Source of the DNA: Chloroflexota bacterium
GTDB lineage: Bacteria; Chloroflexota; Anaerolineae; Anaerolineales; Villigracilaceae
Reading direction: 5' to 3'
Length of the DNA: 64,000 nucleotides
Assembly: GCA_013112685.1 (NCBI GenBank)
Contig: JABFGC010000002.1
Location: 2,242,902-2,306,901 of the forward strand
The notes under the pieces are model-generated. The model did no database searches. It was not told the DNA's origin and saw only the letters and a program-made list of their open reading frames with translations. Each line of letters opens with the position of its first letter. Positions within the stretch are counted from its first letter, which is position 1. This document shows positions 10,401 through 20,180 of this stretch, in pieces. Both the position numbers and the translations under genes were made by a program.

Positions 10401-13400
10401 GGTCCGATGCAGGTGGCTTCTGTTGGAAGTGCTTCCAACGGAAGCGTTACCAACAATACCGCTGACGTCTCCTATCAACCGGACGCCGATTTCTGCGGCA
10501 GCGACTCCTTCACTTACACGTTGAACGGCGGTTCGACGGCAACGGTGAACGTCACGGTCAATTGCGTGGACGATGCCCCAGTTGCCGTCAACGACAACGC
10601 AACTTTGACAGAGGATGACCCTGCCACAGTCATTGATGTCCTTGCCAACGACACCGACATTGACGGCGGTCCAATGCAAGTGGCATCAGTGAGCGCGGCT
10701 TCCAGCGGAACCGTCATCAACAATACCACTGACGTTTCCTACCAGCCGAATGTCAACTTCTGCGGATCCGACTCCTTCACTTACACGTTGAACGGCGGTT
10801 CGACGGCGACAGTGAATGTTACCGTCAACTGTGTGGATGATGCCCCAATCGCGGTCAACGATAATACCACTTTGACCGAAGACGACCCCGCCACAATCGT
10901 TGACGTTCTTGCCAACGATACCGACATTGACGGCGGATCGATGCAGGTTGCCTCTGTGGGCACCGCGGCGAATGGGACTGTCGTCAATAACACCACTGAC
11001 GTCTCCTATCAACCGGATGCCGACTTCTGCGGCAGCGACTCGTTCACCTACACCCTCAACGGCGGTTCGACGGCGACAGTGAATGTCACAGTCACCTGCG
11101 TGGACGATGCTCCAGTTGCCGTCAACGATAATGCGACAGTAACCGAGGACGATCCCGCTACAATCATTGATGTCCTCGCCAACGACACGGATGTGGATGG
11201 CGGGTTGATGCAGGTTGCCTCTGTGGGCGCCGCGGCGAATGGGACTGTCGTCAATAACACAACCGATGTCTCCTACCAGCCGGATGCGGATTACTGCGGC
11301 AGTGACTCGTTCACCTACACCCTAAACGGCGGCTCGACGGCGACGGTCAATGTTACGGTCAATTGCGTGGACGATAATCCCGTCGCGGTCAACGATAATG
11401 CAACTTTGACCGAAGACGACCCCGCCACAATCATTGACGTCCTTGCCAACGACACCGATATTGACGGCGGACCAATGCAGGTGGCATCAGTAAGCGCGGC
11501 TTCCAACGGAACGGTTATCAATAACACGACCGATGTCTCCTACCAGCCGGACGCGGACTTCTGCGGCAATGACTCGTTCACCTACACCCTCAACGGCGGT
11601 TCGACGGCGACGGTGAATGTCGCGGTCAACTGTGTGGACGATGCTCCAGTTGCCATCAACGACAGCGCCACATTCAACGAGGATGATCCTGCAACGACAA
11701 TTGATATCCTTGCCAACGACACCGACATTGACGGCGGACCGATGCAGGTGGCATCAGTAAGCGCGGCTTCCAACGGGACGGTCACAAACAACACAACCGA
11801 TGTTTCCTACCAGCCGGACGTCGATTTCTGTGGTGGTGACTCGTTCACCTACACCCTGAACGGCGGCTCAACAGCGACTGTGAACGTCACGGTCAATTGT
11901 GTGGACGATGCTCCAGTTGCCATCAACGACAGCGCCACATTCAACGAGGATGATCCTGCAACGACAATTGACGTCCTCGCCAACGACACGGATGTGGATG
12001 GCGGGTTGATGCAGGTTGCCTCTGTGGGCGCCGCGGCGAATGGGACTGTCGTCAATAACACAACCAACGTTTCCTATCAGCCGGATGCCGACTTCTGCGG
12101 CAGCGACTCCTTCACTTACACTCTGAACGGCGGCTCAACAGCGACGGTGAATGTCACAGTCAACTGCGTGGATGACGCCCCAATCGCTGTCAACGACAAT
12201 GCCACGCTGACAGAGGACGACCCCGCCACAATCATTGACGTTCTCGCCAACGACACCGACATTGACGGCGGGTTGATGCAGGTTGCTTCTGTTGGAAGTG
12301 CTTCCAACGGGACTGTTAGCAACAACACAACCGACGTTTCCTATCAGCCTGATGCAAACTTCTGTGGCAGTGACTCCTTCACCTATACCCTGAACGGCGG
12401 CTCAACAGCGACTGTGAACGTCACGGTCAACTGCGTGGACGATGCCCCAGTTGCCATCAACGACAATGCCACGCTGACAGAGGATGATCCCGCTACAATC
12501 ATTGATGTGCTTGCCAACGACACCGACATTGACGGCGGTCCGATGCAGGTTGCCTCTGTGGGCGCCGCGGCGAATGGGACGGTCGTCAATAACACGACCA
12601 ACGTTTCCTACCAGCCGGACGCCGACTTCTGCGGACCCGACTCCTTCACTTACACGTTGAACGGCGGTTCGACGGCAACGGTTAATATCACAGTCACCTG
12701 TGCGAACGATTCTCCCATCGCGGTCAACGACAGCGCCACATTCAACGAGGATGATCCTGCCGCGACCATTGATGTCCTTGCCAACGACATTGACATTGAC
12801 GGCGGTCCGATGCAGGTCGCTGCGGTGGGAGCCGCCTCCAACGGGACTGTTAGCAACAACACGACCGATGTTTCCTACCAGCCGAATGCGGACTTCTGCG
12901 GACCCGACTCCTTCACTTACACCTTGAACGGCGGCTCGACGGCAATCGTCAATGTCACGGTGAACTGCGTCAACGACGCCCCGGCTTTCACAGCGGGACC
13001 AGACCAAACGGTCAATGAAGATGCGGGCGCGCAGACGGTGGCAGGCTGGGCAACCGGCATCTCCGCCGGTCCTGCCGACGAATCCGCTCAAACATTGACC
13101 TTCAATGTATCCAACGATAACAACGCGCTGTTTTCGGTTCAGCCTGCCGTCGCCACAAACGGAACGCTCTCGTACACTCCCGCCCCCAATGCCAACGGTT
13201 CGGCAACCGTCACGTTGAGTCTCAGCGACAACGGCGGAACTGCGAACGGCGGCGTGGACACCAGCGCCCCGCAGACTTTCACCATCACCGTCAACCCGGT
13301 GGACGACCTGCCGCTTGCCGCGGATGACAGCGTCACGGCGAACGAGGACGATCCTGCCTCAGCCGTGGATGTGCTTGCCAACGACACGGACGTCGAGGGC

Positions 13401-15445
13401 GACCCAATCACTGTCGTCAGCGTCACCCAATCTGCCAATGGCGTCGTCGTCAATAACGGGACGAACGTCACTTACCAGCCGGATGCCGATTTCTGCGGCA
13501 GCGACTCCTTCACCTATACCGTCAACGGTGGCTCGACAGCGACGGTGGGTGTCACAGTCAACTGTGCGGATGATTCCCCGGTTGCCGTGGACGACAGCGC
13601 GACGCTGAACGAGAACGATCCCGCCACACTGATTGACGTCCTTGCCAACGATACCGATGTGGACGGCGGAACCATGCAGGTGACCTCGGTCGGAGCCGCC
13701 TCCAACGGAACCGTCACCAACAACACCACCAGCGTCTCCTACCAACCCGACACGGGCTTCTGCGGCGGCGACTCCTTCACCTACACCCTCAACGGCGGCT
13801 CGACAGCGACGGTGGATGTCACCATCAACTGCACGGACGATCCCCCGTCGCCGTGGATGACAACTTCACCGTCCCCGGCAACACCACCTCCACCCTCGAT
13901 GTCCTCGCCAACGACACCGACACCGACGGCGGACCGATGCAGATTGCCTCGGTGGGAACCGCCTCCAATGGGACTCCGACCAATAACACCACCGACGTCT
14001 CCTATACCCCCAACACCGATTACTGCGGTCTTGACTCCTTCACCTACACCTTGAACGGCGGCTCGAGCGCCACCGTGGACCTGACCGTCGCCTGCTCGCC
14101 CGTCTTCACCAGCGCCGACAACACCTCCTTCGACTTCGGCTTCCCCGGCTCCTTCAACGTCACCGCCGTCGGCAATCCCTCCACCATGACCATCACCCTC
14201 ACCGGCGCTCCGGCTGGCATCTCCCTGACCGACAACGGCGACGGCACCGCCACCCTCGACGGCGACGGCACCACCCCTGTCGGTGTCTATCCACTCATCC
14301 TCACCGCCAACAACGGCGTCCCGCCCAACGGCATCCAGAACTTCACCCTCACCGTCCGCAACGGGCCCCACCGCCACCAACATCAACTCCATCCCCGATA
14401 CCGGCAACGGCGGCGTCAGCGAGAACGAGAGCATCCCCAACACCCTCGGCATCACCCAGTTCATCGTCACCTTCAACACCGATGTCTACGATCCCGCCGG
14501 GGACAGCGACGCCGATGACGTGACCAATCCCGCCAACTACATGCTCGTCCGCAGTGTCAGCGGCACCTTCGCCACGGTCAGTTGTGTGGGCGGGGTGGTT
14601 GCGCCCGATGTGGCGATCTCGGTGGACTCGGTCGCCTACTCCAACAATGGCGGCGCGGGTCCCTTCACTGCCACATTGTCCATCAACAGTGGACTGCCGC
14701 TCAACGTGGACGGCTTCTACCGGTTGTACATCTGCGGCACCACGTCCATTGTGGATGCGGACAATCCGGGGCTTGCCCGGCAGGCGATGGCGTCAATCCC
14801 GGCACCGACTTCGTCCGCAGCTCCGCATCTCGCCTCCCGGAGGCGGGGGTGGCGGTGGCGGCGATGACGACGACGATGAGGATGACGAAGCAAATTCTGC
14901 CGTCACCACATCCATCAATCAGGGAGGGGTGATCATTCCAGTTACCGGCTTCGCCCCTGACCGGGTCACGCGCCTGCCTGCGCAGACCTCCGCCTACAAA
15001 GCCAGCGGCTTATCCATCGAGATTCCCTCTCTCGGCGTCAATCTTCCCATCGTAGGCGTGGAGTTCAACGGCACAACCTGGAATGTTACCTGGCTGGGCA
15101 AGAATGCCGGATACCTGGCGGGCTCCGCTTATCCGACCTGGAACGGCAACAGCATACTGACCGGTCACGTCACCGATGCGAACGGCAAACCCGGCCCCCT
15201 TCGCCTATCTTAACGAGTTGAAGCCTGGGCAGAAGATCTACATCCACAACGACGGTTTGACTTACGTCTATGAAGTGCGCACGAGCGGTTTGATCCTGCC
15301 GTCGAGCATCAGGACTCTCTTCCGTCACGAGGAGGATGCCTGGCTCTCGCTGGTCACCTGTGAGAATTTCAACGACAAGGCAGAGACGTTCGCCTATCGG
15401 CGTCTGGTCCGCGCCGTGCTTATCAGCATCATTCCGACCAAATAG
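7419..15445 (+). CDS. Giant secreted tandem-repeat adhesin with C-terminal sortase domain, module 2 (eight indels)
   Basis: About 2674 aa after correcting eight single-base indels: extra bases near 7483, 8872, 9867, 14363 and 15191, missing bases near 13848, 14776 and 14819. The corrected length is a multiple of three. Order: signal peptide (start MKNNLFSKVLSAIMIG, cleavage after ARA), a ~210-residue beta domain, a fibronectin III-like domain (about 8210-8500), another beta domain, cadherin-like segments, twelve contiguous 89-residue repeats (9767-12971), a second copy of one cadherin-like segment (12972-13301), three more repeats, a Gly8-Asp-rich linker, IPVTG (14935-14949), and a sortase domain (GHVT, LVTCENF, RRLVR). 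Each repeat has two conserved Cys and an NDTDIDGG site. Likely a cell-surface fibre or adhesin; function is inferred. Confidence 0.85.
9767..12971 (+). repeat. Tandem array of 267-bp (89-aa) repeats, 12 copies
   Basis: Copies start at 9767, 10035 and then every 267 bp to 12705; copy 1 is one base longer because of the inferred extra G at 9867. Each codes for DDxPVAVNDNATLTEDDPAT-type sequence with VLANDTD, an FCGxDSFTYTLNGGSTATV block and a closing NCV. Neighbouring copies are highly similar at DNA level. Three further copies follow at 13302, 13569 and 13836, after a non-repeat insert. Such arrays change copy number by recombination and are prone to assembly collapse. Confidence 0.95.
13569..15445 (+). 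repeat. Near-identical 1.9-kb duplicate of 4943-6809
   Basis: From the repeat starting at 13569 to the stop codon, the sequence matches 4943-6809 almost base for base, apart from indels and a divergent stretch between the Gly/Asp linker and the sortase domain (about 14875-15060 against 6240-6420). This indicates recent duplication or gene conversion between the two modules. Confidence 0.92.
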
Positions 15446-15453
15446 CATCTTTT

Positions 15454-15489
15454 ACAAAACAGGCGGTCTTTTCGGACCGCCTGTTTTGT
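15454..15489 (+). terminator. Intrinsic terminator of module 2
   Basis: A 15-bp perfect stem (15454-15468 with 15475-15489) with a TTTTCG loop, then TATT. It begins nine bases after the stop codon of the giant adhesin. Confidence 0.85.
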
Positions 15490-15514
15490 TATTAACCCAC
15501 TTACGCACCTCCAT

Positions 15515-15552
15515 CCCCTCATCCGCTGGGAGAGGGGCGAAGGGGTGAGGGA
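15515..15552. repeat. Dispersed palindromic CCCTCA/GGGGTGAGGG element
   Basis: An imperfect inverted repeat built from CCCCTCATCCGCTGGGAGAG and GGGCGAAGGGGTGAGGGAG. Elements of this wording recur between genes in many bacterial genomes. It lies in the 190-nt gap before the second kinase. Confidence 0.55.
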
Positions 15553-15623
15553 GAAAAAACTGCATAAAAAGAGGACGCCTGTGTAACATGAGTGATTGAA
15601 AATATCGCACGGAATGAATCGGT

Positions 15624-15629
15624 TATAAT
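15624..15629 (+). promoter_or_regulatory. -10 box of a leaderless transcript (kinase)
   Basis: TATAAT at 15624-15629 ends only 7 nt before the ATG at 15637. A transcript starting 6-7 nt after the box would begin at the start codon. No ribosome-binding site is seen. Confidence 0.65.
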
Positions 15630-15636
15630 CCGAGCC

Positions 15637-17711
15637 ATGTCCACGTGGAACGGCAAAACGCTCGGCAAGGTTCAAATCGGGGAGATGATTGCGCGCGGCG
15701 GAATGGCGGAAGTCTATCACGGCACACATACCCTTTTGAACCGCAAAGTTGCCGTGAAAATCATGCGCGACCATGTGGATGAAGACCCGGAAACGCGCGC
15801 GCGTTTCGAGCGCGAAGCGCGGGTCATGGCAAACCTGCATCACCCGAACATCATTCAGATCTTCGATTACGACCTCGCGGACGGGCGTCCGTGCATCGTC
15901 ATGGAACTGGTCAGCGGCGCATCGCTGGGTGCGTACCTGAAAGCCCTGCAAAAACACGGCGGAAAACTTTCCTACGAGGAGATCTCGCGCCTGCTCATTC
16001 CCATCGCCTCCGCCATTGATTACGCCCACAGCCAGAACATCGCCCATCGGGACATCAAACCCGCCAACATTCTCCTGCGCTCGAAGACCGGCATTTTGGA
16101 GGCGCCGGAAATTTTATCCGCGGATGTGGAGCCGCTTCTTACCGACTTTGGGCTGGTGCGCCTGCTCGATTCGACCATCCAAACCTCGACCGGGGCCCGT
16201 CTCCGGTACGCCCGCCTACATGAGCCCGGAACAGGCGCGCGGCGACAAGGTGGATCGAAAGACCGACATTTATTCGCTGGGGGTGGTCCTGTATGAAATG
16301 GTCGCAGGGGAGGTGCCTTTCGATGCGGAGTCCTCCTTCGGCGTGCTGATGAAGCACCTGAACGATCCACCGCCGCCCATCGCGGGCATCTCCCCGGACC
16401 TGCAAGCCGTCATCAACCGCGCTTTGGCAAAAGACCCTGCCCACCGGTACGACAGCGCCGGCGACCTGATCCAGGATTTCGTCGCGGTATGCAGCGGGCA
16501 GACCATCTCCGCAGAGACGAAGGCGCACCTCGATGAAATCACGCAAGAGGCGCAGAAGGAACAGAAAGCCGAGAGTCGGAAGACCCTCCGCACAGCGTTC
16601 ATCACAGCCGGGGCGTTGCTTGTTATCGCGGCGGCTGGGATTTTCCTGTTTAACTTCCTCAGCCCAGGTCCCGCCGCAGACCCAAACAAACCGGTTGGGC
16701 GCGTCACCCACCTTGATTTCAACGGTTACCTGGATAAAGCCGCGATTACCACCGGAGACTTGCCCGCGCTCAAACCGGGCGAGCATTACGAGGTCTGGTA
16801 TCTGGCGCAGGGCGGGGAGATTCGGCGGAACATCGGCAGGGTCGCCGAGGGCGAAGGAGGCGGTCAACTCTCGTTCATCAACCCCGATGCGAAGAATCTG
16901 CTCGAGTTGTTTGACCAGGTCGAGGTCACGATTGAACCGGATAACGATCCGCACCCCGAAGTATCCTCAGGGCATATCGCCGCTTCATCGGTTTTTCCGC
17001 CGCTGGCGCTTGTCCACGTGCGTCACCTGCTGGTCTCCTCCGATAATGCGCCCCGAGGGAGCGCCGCTCGCGCAGGGCTTGTGGACGACCGTGGATAACA
17101 TTGACACTTCCGTTTACGAACTCAATGAAGCCTACAAAGCAGGCGACGAGGAGACGCTTCGGGTCAAGACCGAAGAGGTCATCAACCAGATCGTCGGCAG
17201 CGGGAATGTAGAACTTTTTCAGGACTGGAACGGGGATTCGACCGTCAACGACCCGGGCGATGGCTATGGCTTTCTGGCGAGCAGCGGCGGGACCGATACC
17301 GGTTATGGCGACCGGGGCGGGGAACAGGGATACGCCGTCCAGACTATCAGCCACGCCGAGTTTGCGGCGGACGCGCCCGACGCCACTGAAAACATCAGGA
17401 TACACAGCGAACATGTGATTATCTGCGTCAGGAACATCGAAGGCTGGTCGGAGCAGATGCTCGAACTCGCCATCCGGCTCATGGACGTGCCGTTTGGTCC
17501 TGAAATGGAACCCCTGCTCGCCGAGATACAGAACTTATCCTACAACATGCTTTACGGCGTGGACACGAACAACAACGGCGTGATCGAACCGGTCGTCGGC
17601 GAAGGCGGCGCGGATACTGTCTACGAGCACGCTTACTACCTGGCGGAAATGCCGCTCCTGCCGGGCAAACACCGCATCCCACCGCCCGCGCCGACGGAAG
17701 GCAGCCCATAG
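15637..17711 (+). CDS. Membrane Ser/Thr protein kinase, PknB type (two frameshifts)
   Basis: About 690 aa after removing one extra G in the GGGGCCC at 16194 and one extra C near 17050. The kinase domain shows the glycine loop ARGGMAEVYHG (residues 19-29), VAVK Lys41, HRDIKPAN with Asp139, DFG Asp170 and the activation loop ending GTPAYMSPEQ. A membrane segment follows at about 325-345, then an extracytoplasmic domain homologous to that of the kinase at 1-1494, with two EF-hand-like Asp motifs (DWNGDSTVNDPGDG; GVDTNNNGVIE). I choose the ATG at 15637 over an upstream GTG because the -10 box lies between them. It presumably senses an external state; targets are unknown, but it flanks the adhesin modules. 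Confidence 0.9.
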
Positions 17712-17720
17712 GAATCAAAA

Positions 17721-17755
17721 CCGGGCGGTTCGAGCATGAGCCGCCCGGAATTTTT
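17721..17755 (+). terminator. Intrinsic terminator after kinase
   Basis: An 8-bp GC stem (CCGGGCGG with CCGCCCGG) is followed by AATTTTT, ten bases after the kinase stop. Confidence 0.8.
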
Positions 17756-17777
17756 ACCATCGGATGCGTTTGCGAAA

Positions 17778-18527
17778 TTACGGGGCGTACTGCATCCCGC
17801 TGAACACCTCGCCGATGACGGGTCCCAGCATCATCATTCCAATAACCACCACGCAGACGCATACCAGGAAGAACACGAAGACGGGGATCAACACCGAGCC
17901 AACCGCAGGTCCCCAGCCGAAGCGGTTGACGCCTTTGACCGCCATAATCTCCAGGACAAGCGCGTAAATTACAAGCCCAAAGGAAATCACGCTGATGCAA
18001 ATCCCTACAAAGGGAATCGCGTTGAAGAGGGCAAGCACGGAGGAAATCAGTGTGAAGGGAAAGGAGATCGCGGCGAAGGCGTACGCAAGTTTTTCGAACG
18101 TTCCGACGCCGCCAAACAGTTTCGCGATCCATTGCACGACGGCAACAAGGATGGCAAAGAAAAGCATGGCGAACAACCCGCCAACCGGCGAAAGACAAAG
18201 CCCGGTCAGCAGGGAGACGCCGATCGAACCGGCGCCGCCCCCGGCGGGCTGAAACTGGTTGAACTGCTCCATTCCCGGGAACGGGAGTTGGGGTGTAATT
18301 CCCAGGGCGGCATAAATCGCTTGTAGAATCGCCTGAAAGATGCCGGATATGGTACCGGCAATGAAAACCCAAAGGAAGGCGGTCTTTGCGTTTGCGTTGG
18401 GTTGTTCGGTAAGGTCAATGTACGTCTGTTCGTTGGGCTTGGTGATCGCCGTCACCCAGGTTTGCACCCAGCCTGCGGGACCGGGTTTCGATTCCATCAC
18501 GGGCATATTCGAGGGCATTTGGTCCAT
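17778..18527 (-). CDS. Yip1-family integral membrane protein
   Basis: About 249 aa. The start at 18527 is chosen for its AAAGGAG site; an in-frame upstream ATG at 18614 would add a low-complexity extension. After a cytoplasmic N-terminus (WVQTWVTAITKPNEQTYIDL) come five predicted membrane segments, beginning with FLWVFIAGTISGIFQAIL and ending with LIPVFVFFLVCVCVVVIGMM. The layout and the membrane-spanning FEKLAYAFAAISFPFTL block resemble the Yip1 domain family. Bacterial members are of unknown function. The gene is convergent with the kinase. Confidence 0.7.
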   Translation of the reverse strand: MDQMPSNMPVMESKPGPAGWVQTWVTAITKPNEQTYIDLTEQPNANAKTAFLWVFIAGTISGIFQAILQAIYAALGITPQLPFPGMEQFNQFQPAGGGAGSIGVSLLTGLCLSPVGGLFAMLFFAILVAVVQWIAKLFGGVGTFEKLAYAFAAISFPFTLISSVLALFNAIPFVGICISVISFGLVIYALVLEIMAVKGVNRFGWGPAVGSVLIPVFVFFLVCVCVVVIGMMMLGPVIGEVFSGMQYAP

Positions 18528-18586
18528 TTTGCATTCTCCTTTTGAAAATGATTTTTTTGGCTCTCCCGTACTTGGCGGGAAAGAGC

Positions 18587-18685
18587 CTAAACACGAAGGG
18601 CACCAAGTCCACAAAGGGGGAAGGGACGGATTTTACACGCGTTTCTCCTTCGTGACCCTCGTGTCTTTTGTGTTTAGAATAGTTT
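18587..18685. repeat. Inverted pair of dispersed 'aaacacgaaggacac'-type repeats
   Basis: The segment starting CTAAACACGAAGGGCACCAA and the segment ending TCGTGTCTTTTGTGTTTAG are imperfect inverted copies of one another about 40 nt apart. No gene is seen in the 18528-18744 gap; the hairpin GGCTCTCCCG...GGGAAAGAGCC lies just beside it. Confidence 0.6.
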
Positions 18686-18744
18686 TCCCGTTAAAAACGG
18701 TAGAACTGGTTTTTTTATTCTACTTCATACAACACCGAAGAACG

Positions 18745-20097
18745 TTAACGGTTCGCTGCTTTGTCGGTGATCTCCAGCGCCTTGTCCAGCACGTCGAAGC
18801 CCTCCTTCAACTGTTCCTCGGTGATGATCAGCGGCGGGATGATCAACACCGTATGCCAGTGCGTATACAGGAACAAGCCGTGATCGAGGCAGTATTTTCG
18901 CAATGCGATCATTTCCGGCGACGAGCCATTCCATGGAGCCATCGGCTCTTTTGTCTTTCTATCTTTGACCAGCTCGATGATTCCGAACAAGCCGATATTG
19001 CGGACTTCGCCGACTGACGGATGCGACTCGCCGAGGTCCGTCAACATGCGCCTCAAGACTCCGCCCATGCCTGCCGCGTGCTCGACGACTTTATCCTCCC
19101 TCATGGCTTGGATGTTCGCCACCGCCGCCGCCAGCGAAACGGGATGCGAGGTGTACGTCAACCCGCTTTCAAAGGCATGCTCGTCGAATGCCGCGGCGAT
19201 CTCCGGTTTCATCGCCACCGCTCCCAGCGGCGCATACGCAGACGTGAGTCCCTTCGCCATGGTCATGATGTCCGGCGTCACGTCCCAGTGTTCGACGGCA
19301 AACCATTTGCCCGTGCGCCCGAAACCGCTCATCACTTCGTCGGCGATCATCGCAATGCCGTATTTATCGCACAACCTGCGGACGCCCTGCATGTATCCAT
19401 CCGGCGGGATGATGATGCCGTTCGTCCCCGTGACCGATTCCATCAGGATGGCGGCGATGGATTCGGGTCCTTCGTAAAGAATGATCTCTTCCAAATGGTT
19501 GACGTAATCCCGCGCAAACTCCTCTTCGGAGATATTCGGGTTCGTGCGGTGGAACGTGGAGCGGTAACGGTACGGGTCGAGGAAATGCACCACACCCGTC
19601 ATCAGGTTCGGCTCCCAAGCCACGCGGCGCGGATCGCCTGTCGCCGCCATCGCCCCGGCGGACGCGCCGTGATACGAACGGTAGCGTGCGAGGATTTTGT
19701 GACGTTTGGTATAGCCGCGAGCCAGTTTGATGGCATTTTCGTTGGCATCCGCGCCGCCGAGCGTGAACAGCACCTTGCCCAACGCGCCCTTGGGGGTGAT
19801 CTCCGCCACCGTTTTGCCTGCCAGCGCGCGGATCTTCGTCGTCATGCCGGGGGCGGCATAGGGCAGTTCCGCCGCCTGTTCCTGCATGGCGCGAATCACG
19901 CGCTCGTCGCCGTGACCGAGGTTGACGCACATGGTCATCGAGTTGAAATCGAGGTAGCGTTTGTCGTCCACGTCCCAGAAGTACACGCCCTTCGCGCGTT
20001 TCACCGCAATGGGACTGACTTTGGCTTGCGCGGACCATGTCCAGAAAACATGCTCTTTCGAGAGGGGGAGGATTTCGTTATCGGGGAGATCGAACAT
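18745..20097 (-). CDS. Class III (fold type I) PLP-dependent aminotransferase
   Basis: About 450 aa. The start at 20097 (MFDLPDNEILPLSKEH) is chosen for its GAAGGAC site. Residues characteristic of the omega/class III aminotransferases are the substrate-binding VYFWDVDDKRYLDF region, FTLGGADANENAIKLAR, the SYHGAS motif, IADEVMSGFGRTGKWFA, and the PLP lysine in TMAKGLTSAYAPLGAV. It ends with the usual LIITEEQLKEGFDVLDKAL helix. Sequence style is closest to taurine-pyruvate or beta-alanine-type aminotransferases, but the amino donor cannot be fixed from sequence. Monocistronic. Confidence 0.9.
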   Translation of the reverse strand: MFDLPDNEILPLSKEHVFWTWSAQAKVSPIAVKRAKGVYFWDVDDKRYLDFNSMTMCVNLGHGDERVIRAMQEQAAELPYAAPGMTTKIRALAGKTVAEITPKGALGKVLFTLGGADANENAIKLARGYTKRHKILARYRSYHGASAGAMAATGDPRRVAWEPNLMTGVVHFLDPYRYRSTFHRTNPNISEEEFARDYVNHLEEIILYEGPESIAAILMESVTGTNGIIIPPDGYMQGVRRLCDKYGIAMIADEVMSGFGRTGKWFAVEHWDVTPDIMTMAKGLTSAYAPLGAVAMKPEIAAAFDEHAFESGLTYTSHPVSLAAAVANIQAMREDKVVEHAAGMGGVLRRMLTDLGESHPSVGEVRNIGLFGIIELVKDRKTKEPMAPWNGSSPEMIALRKYCLDHGLFLYTHWHTVLIIPPLIITEEQLKEGFDVLDKALEITDKAANR

Positions 20098-20164
20098 GGA
20101 AAGTCCTTCGTGAGGGATAATTCGCGCTGCGGAAGTTATGAGACACACATCGCGTATGACGGAT

Positions 20165-20170
20165 TATAAT
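20165..20170 (+). promoter_or_regulatory. -10 box of a near-leaderless transcript (P-loop kinase)
   Basis: TATAAT at 20165-20170 is 10 nt before the ATG at 20181; there is no ribosome-binding site. Confidence 0.55.
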
Positions 20171-20180
20171 CCCCCGTCCC

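Noticed and set aside
9980..12862. A regular series of about 70-aa open frames on the minus strand, spaced 267 bp
   Set aside because: They are antisense shadows of the tandem repeat; their spacing equals the repeat length and they have no start signals.
9767..12971. CRISPR array
   Set aside because: The units are 267 bp, coding, contiguous and without spacers.
14363..14867. Separate short genes in the 3' part of module 2
   Set aside because: They are pieces of one adhesin-sortase gene broken by indels, as comparison with the intact copy at 5730-6230 shows.
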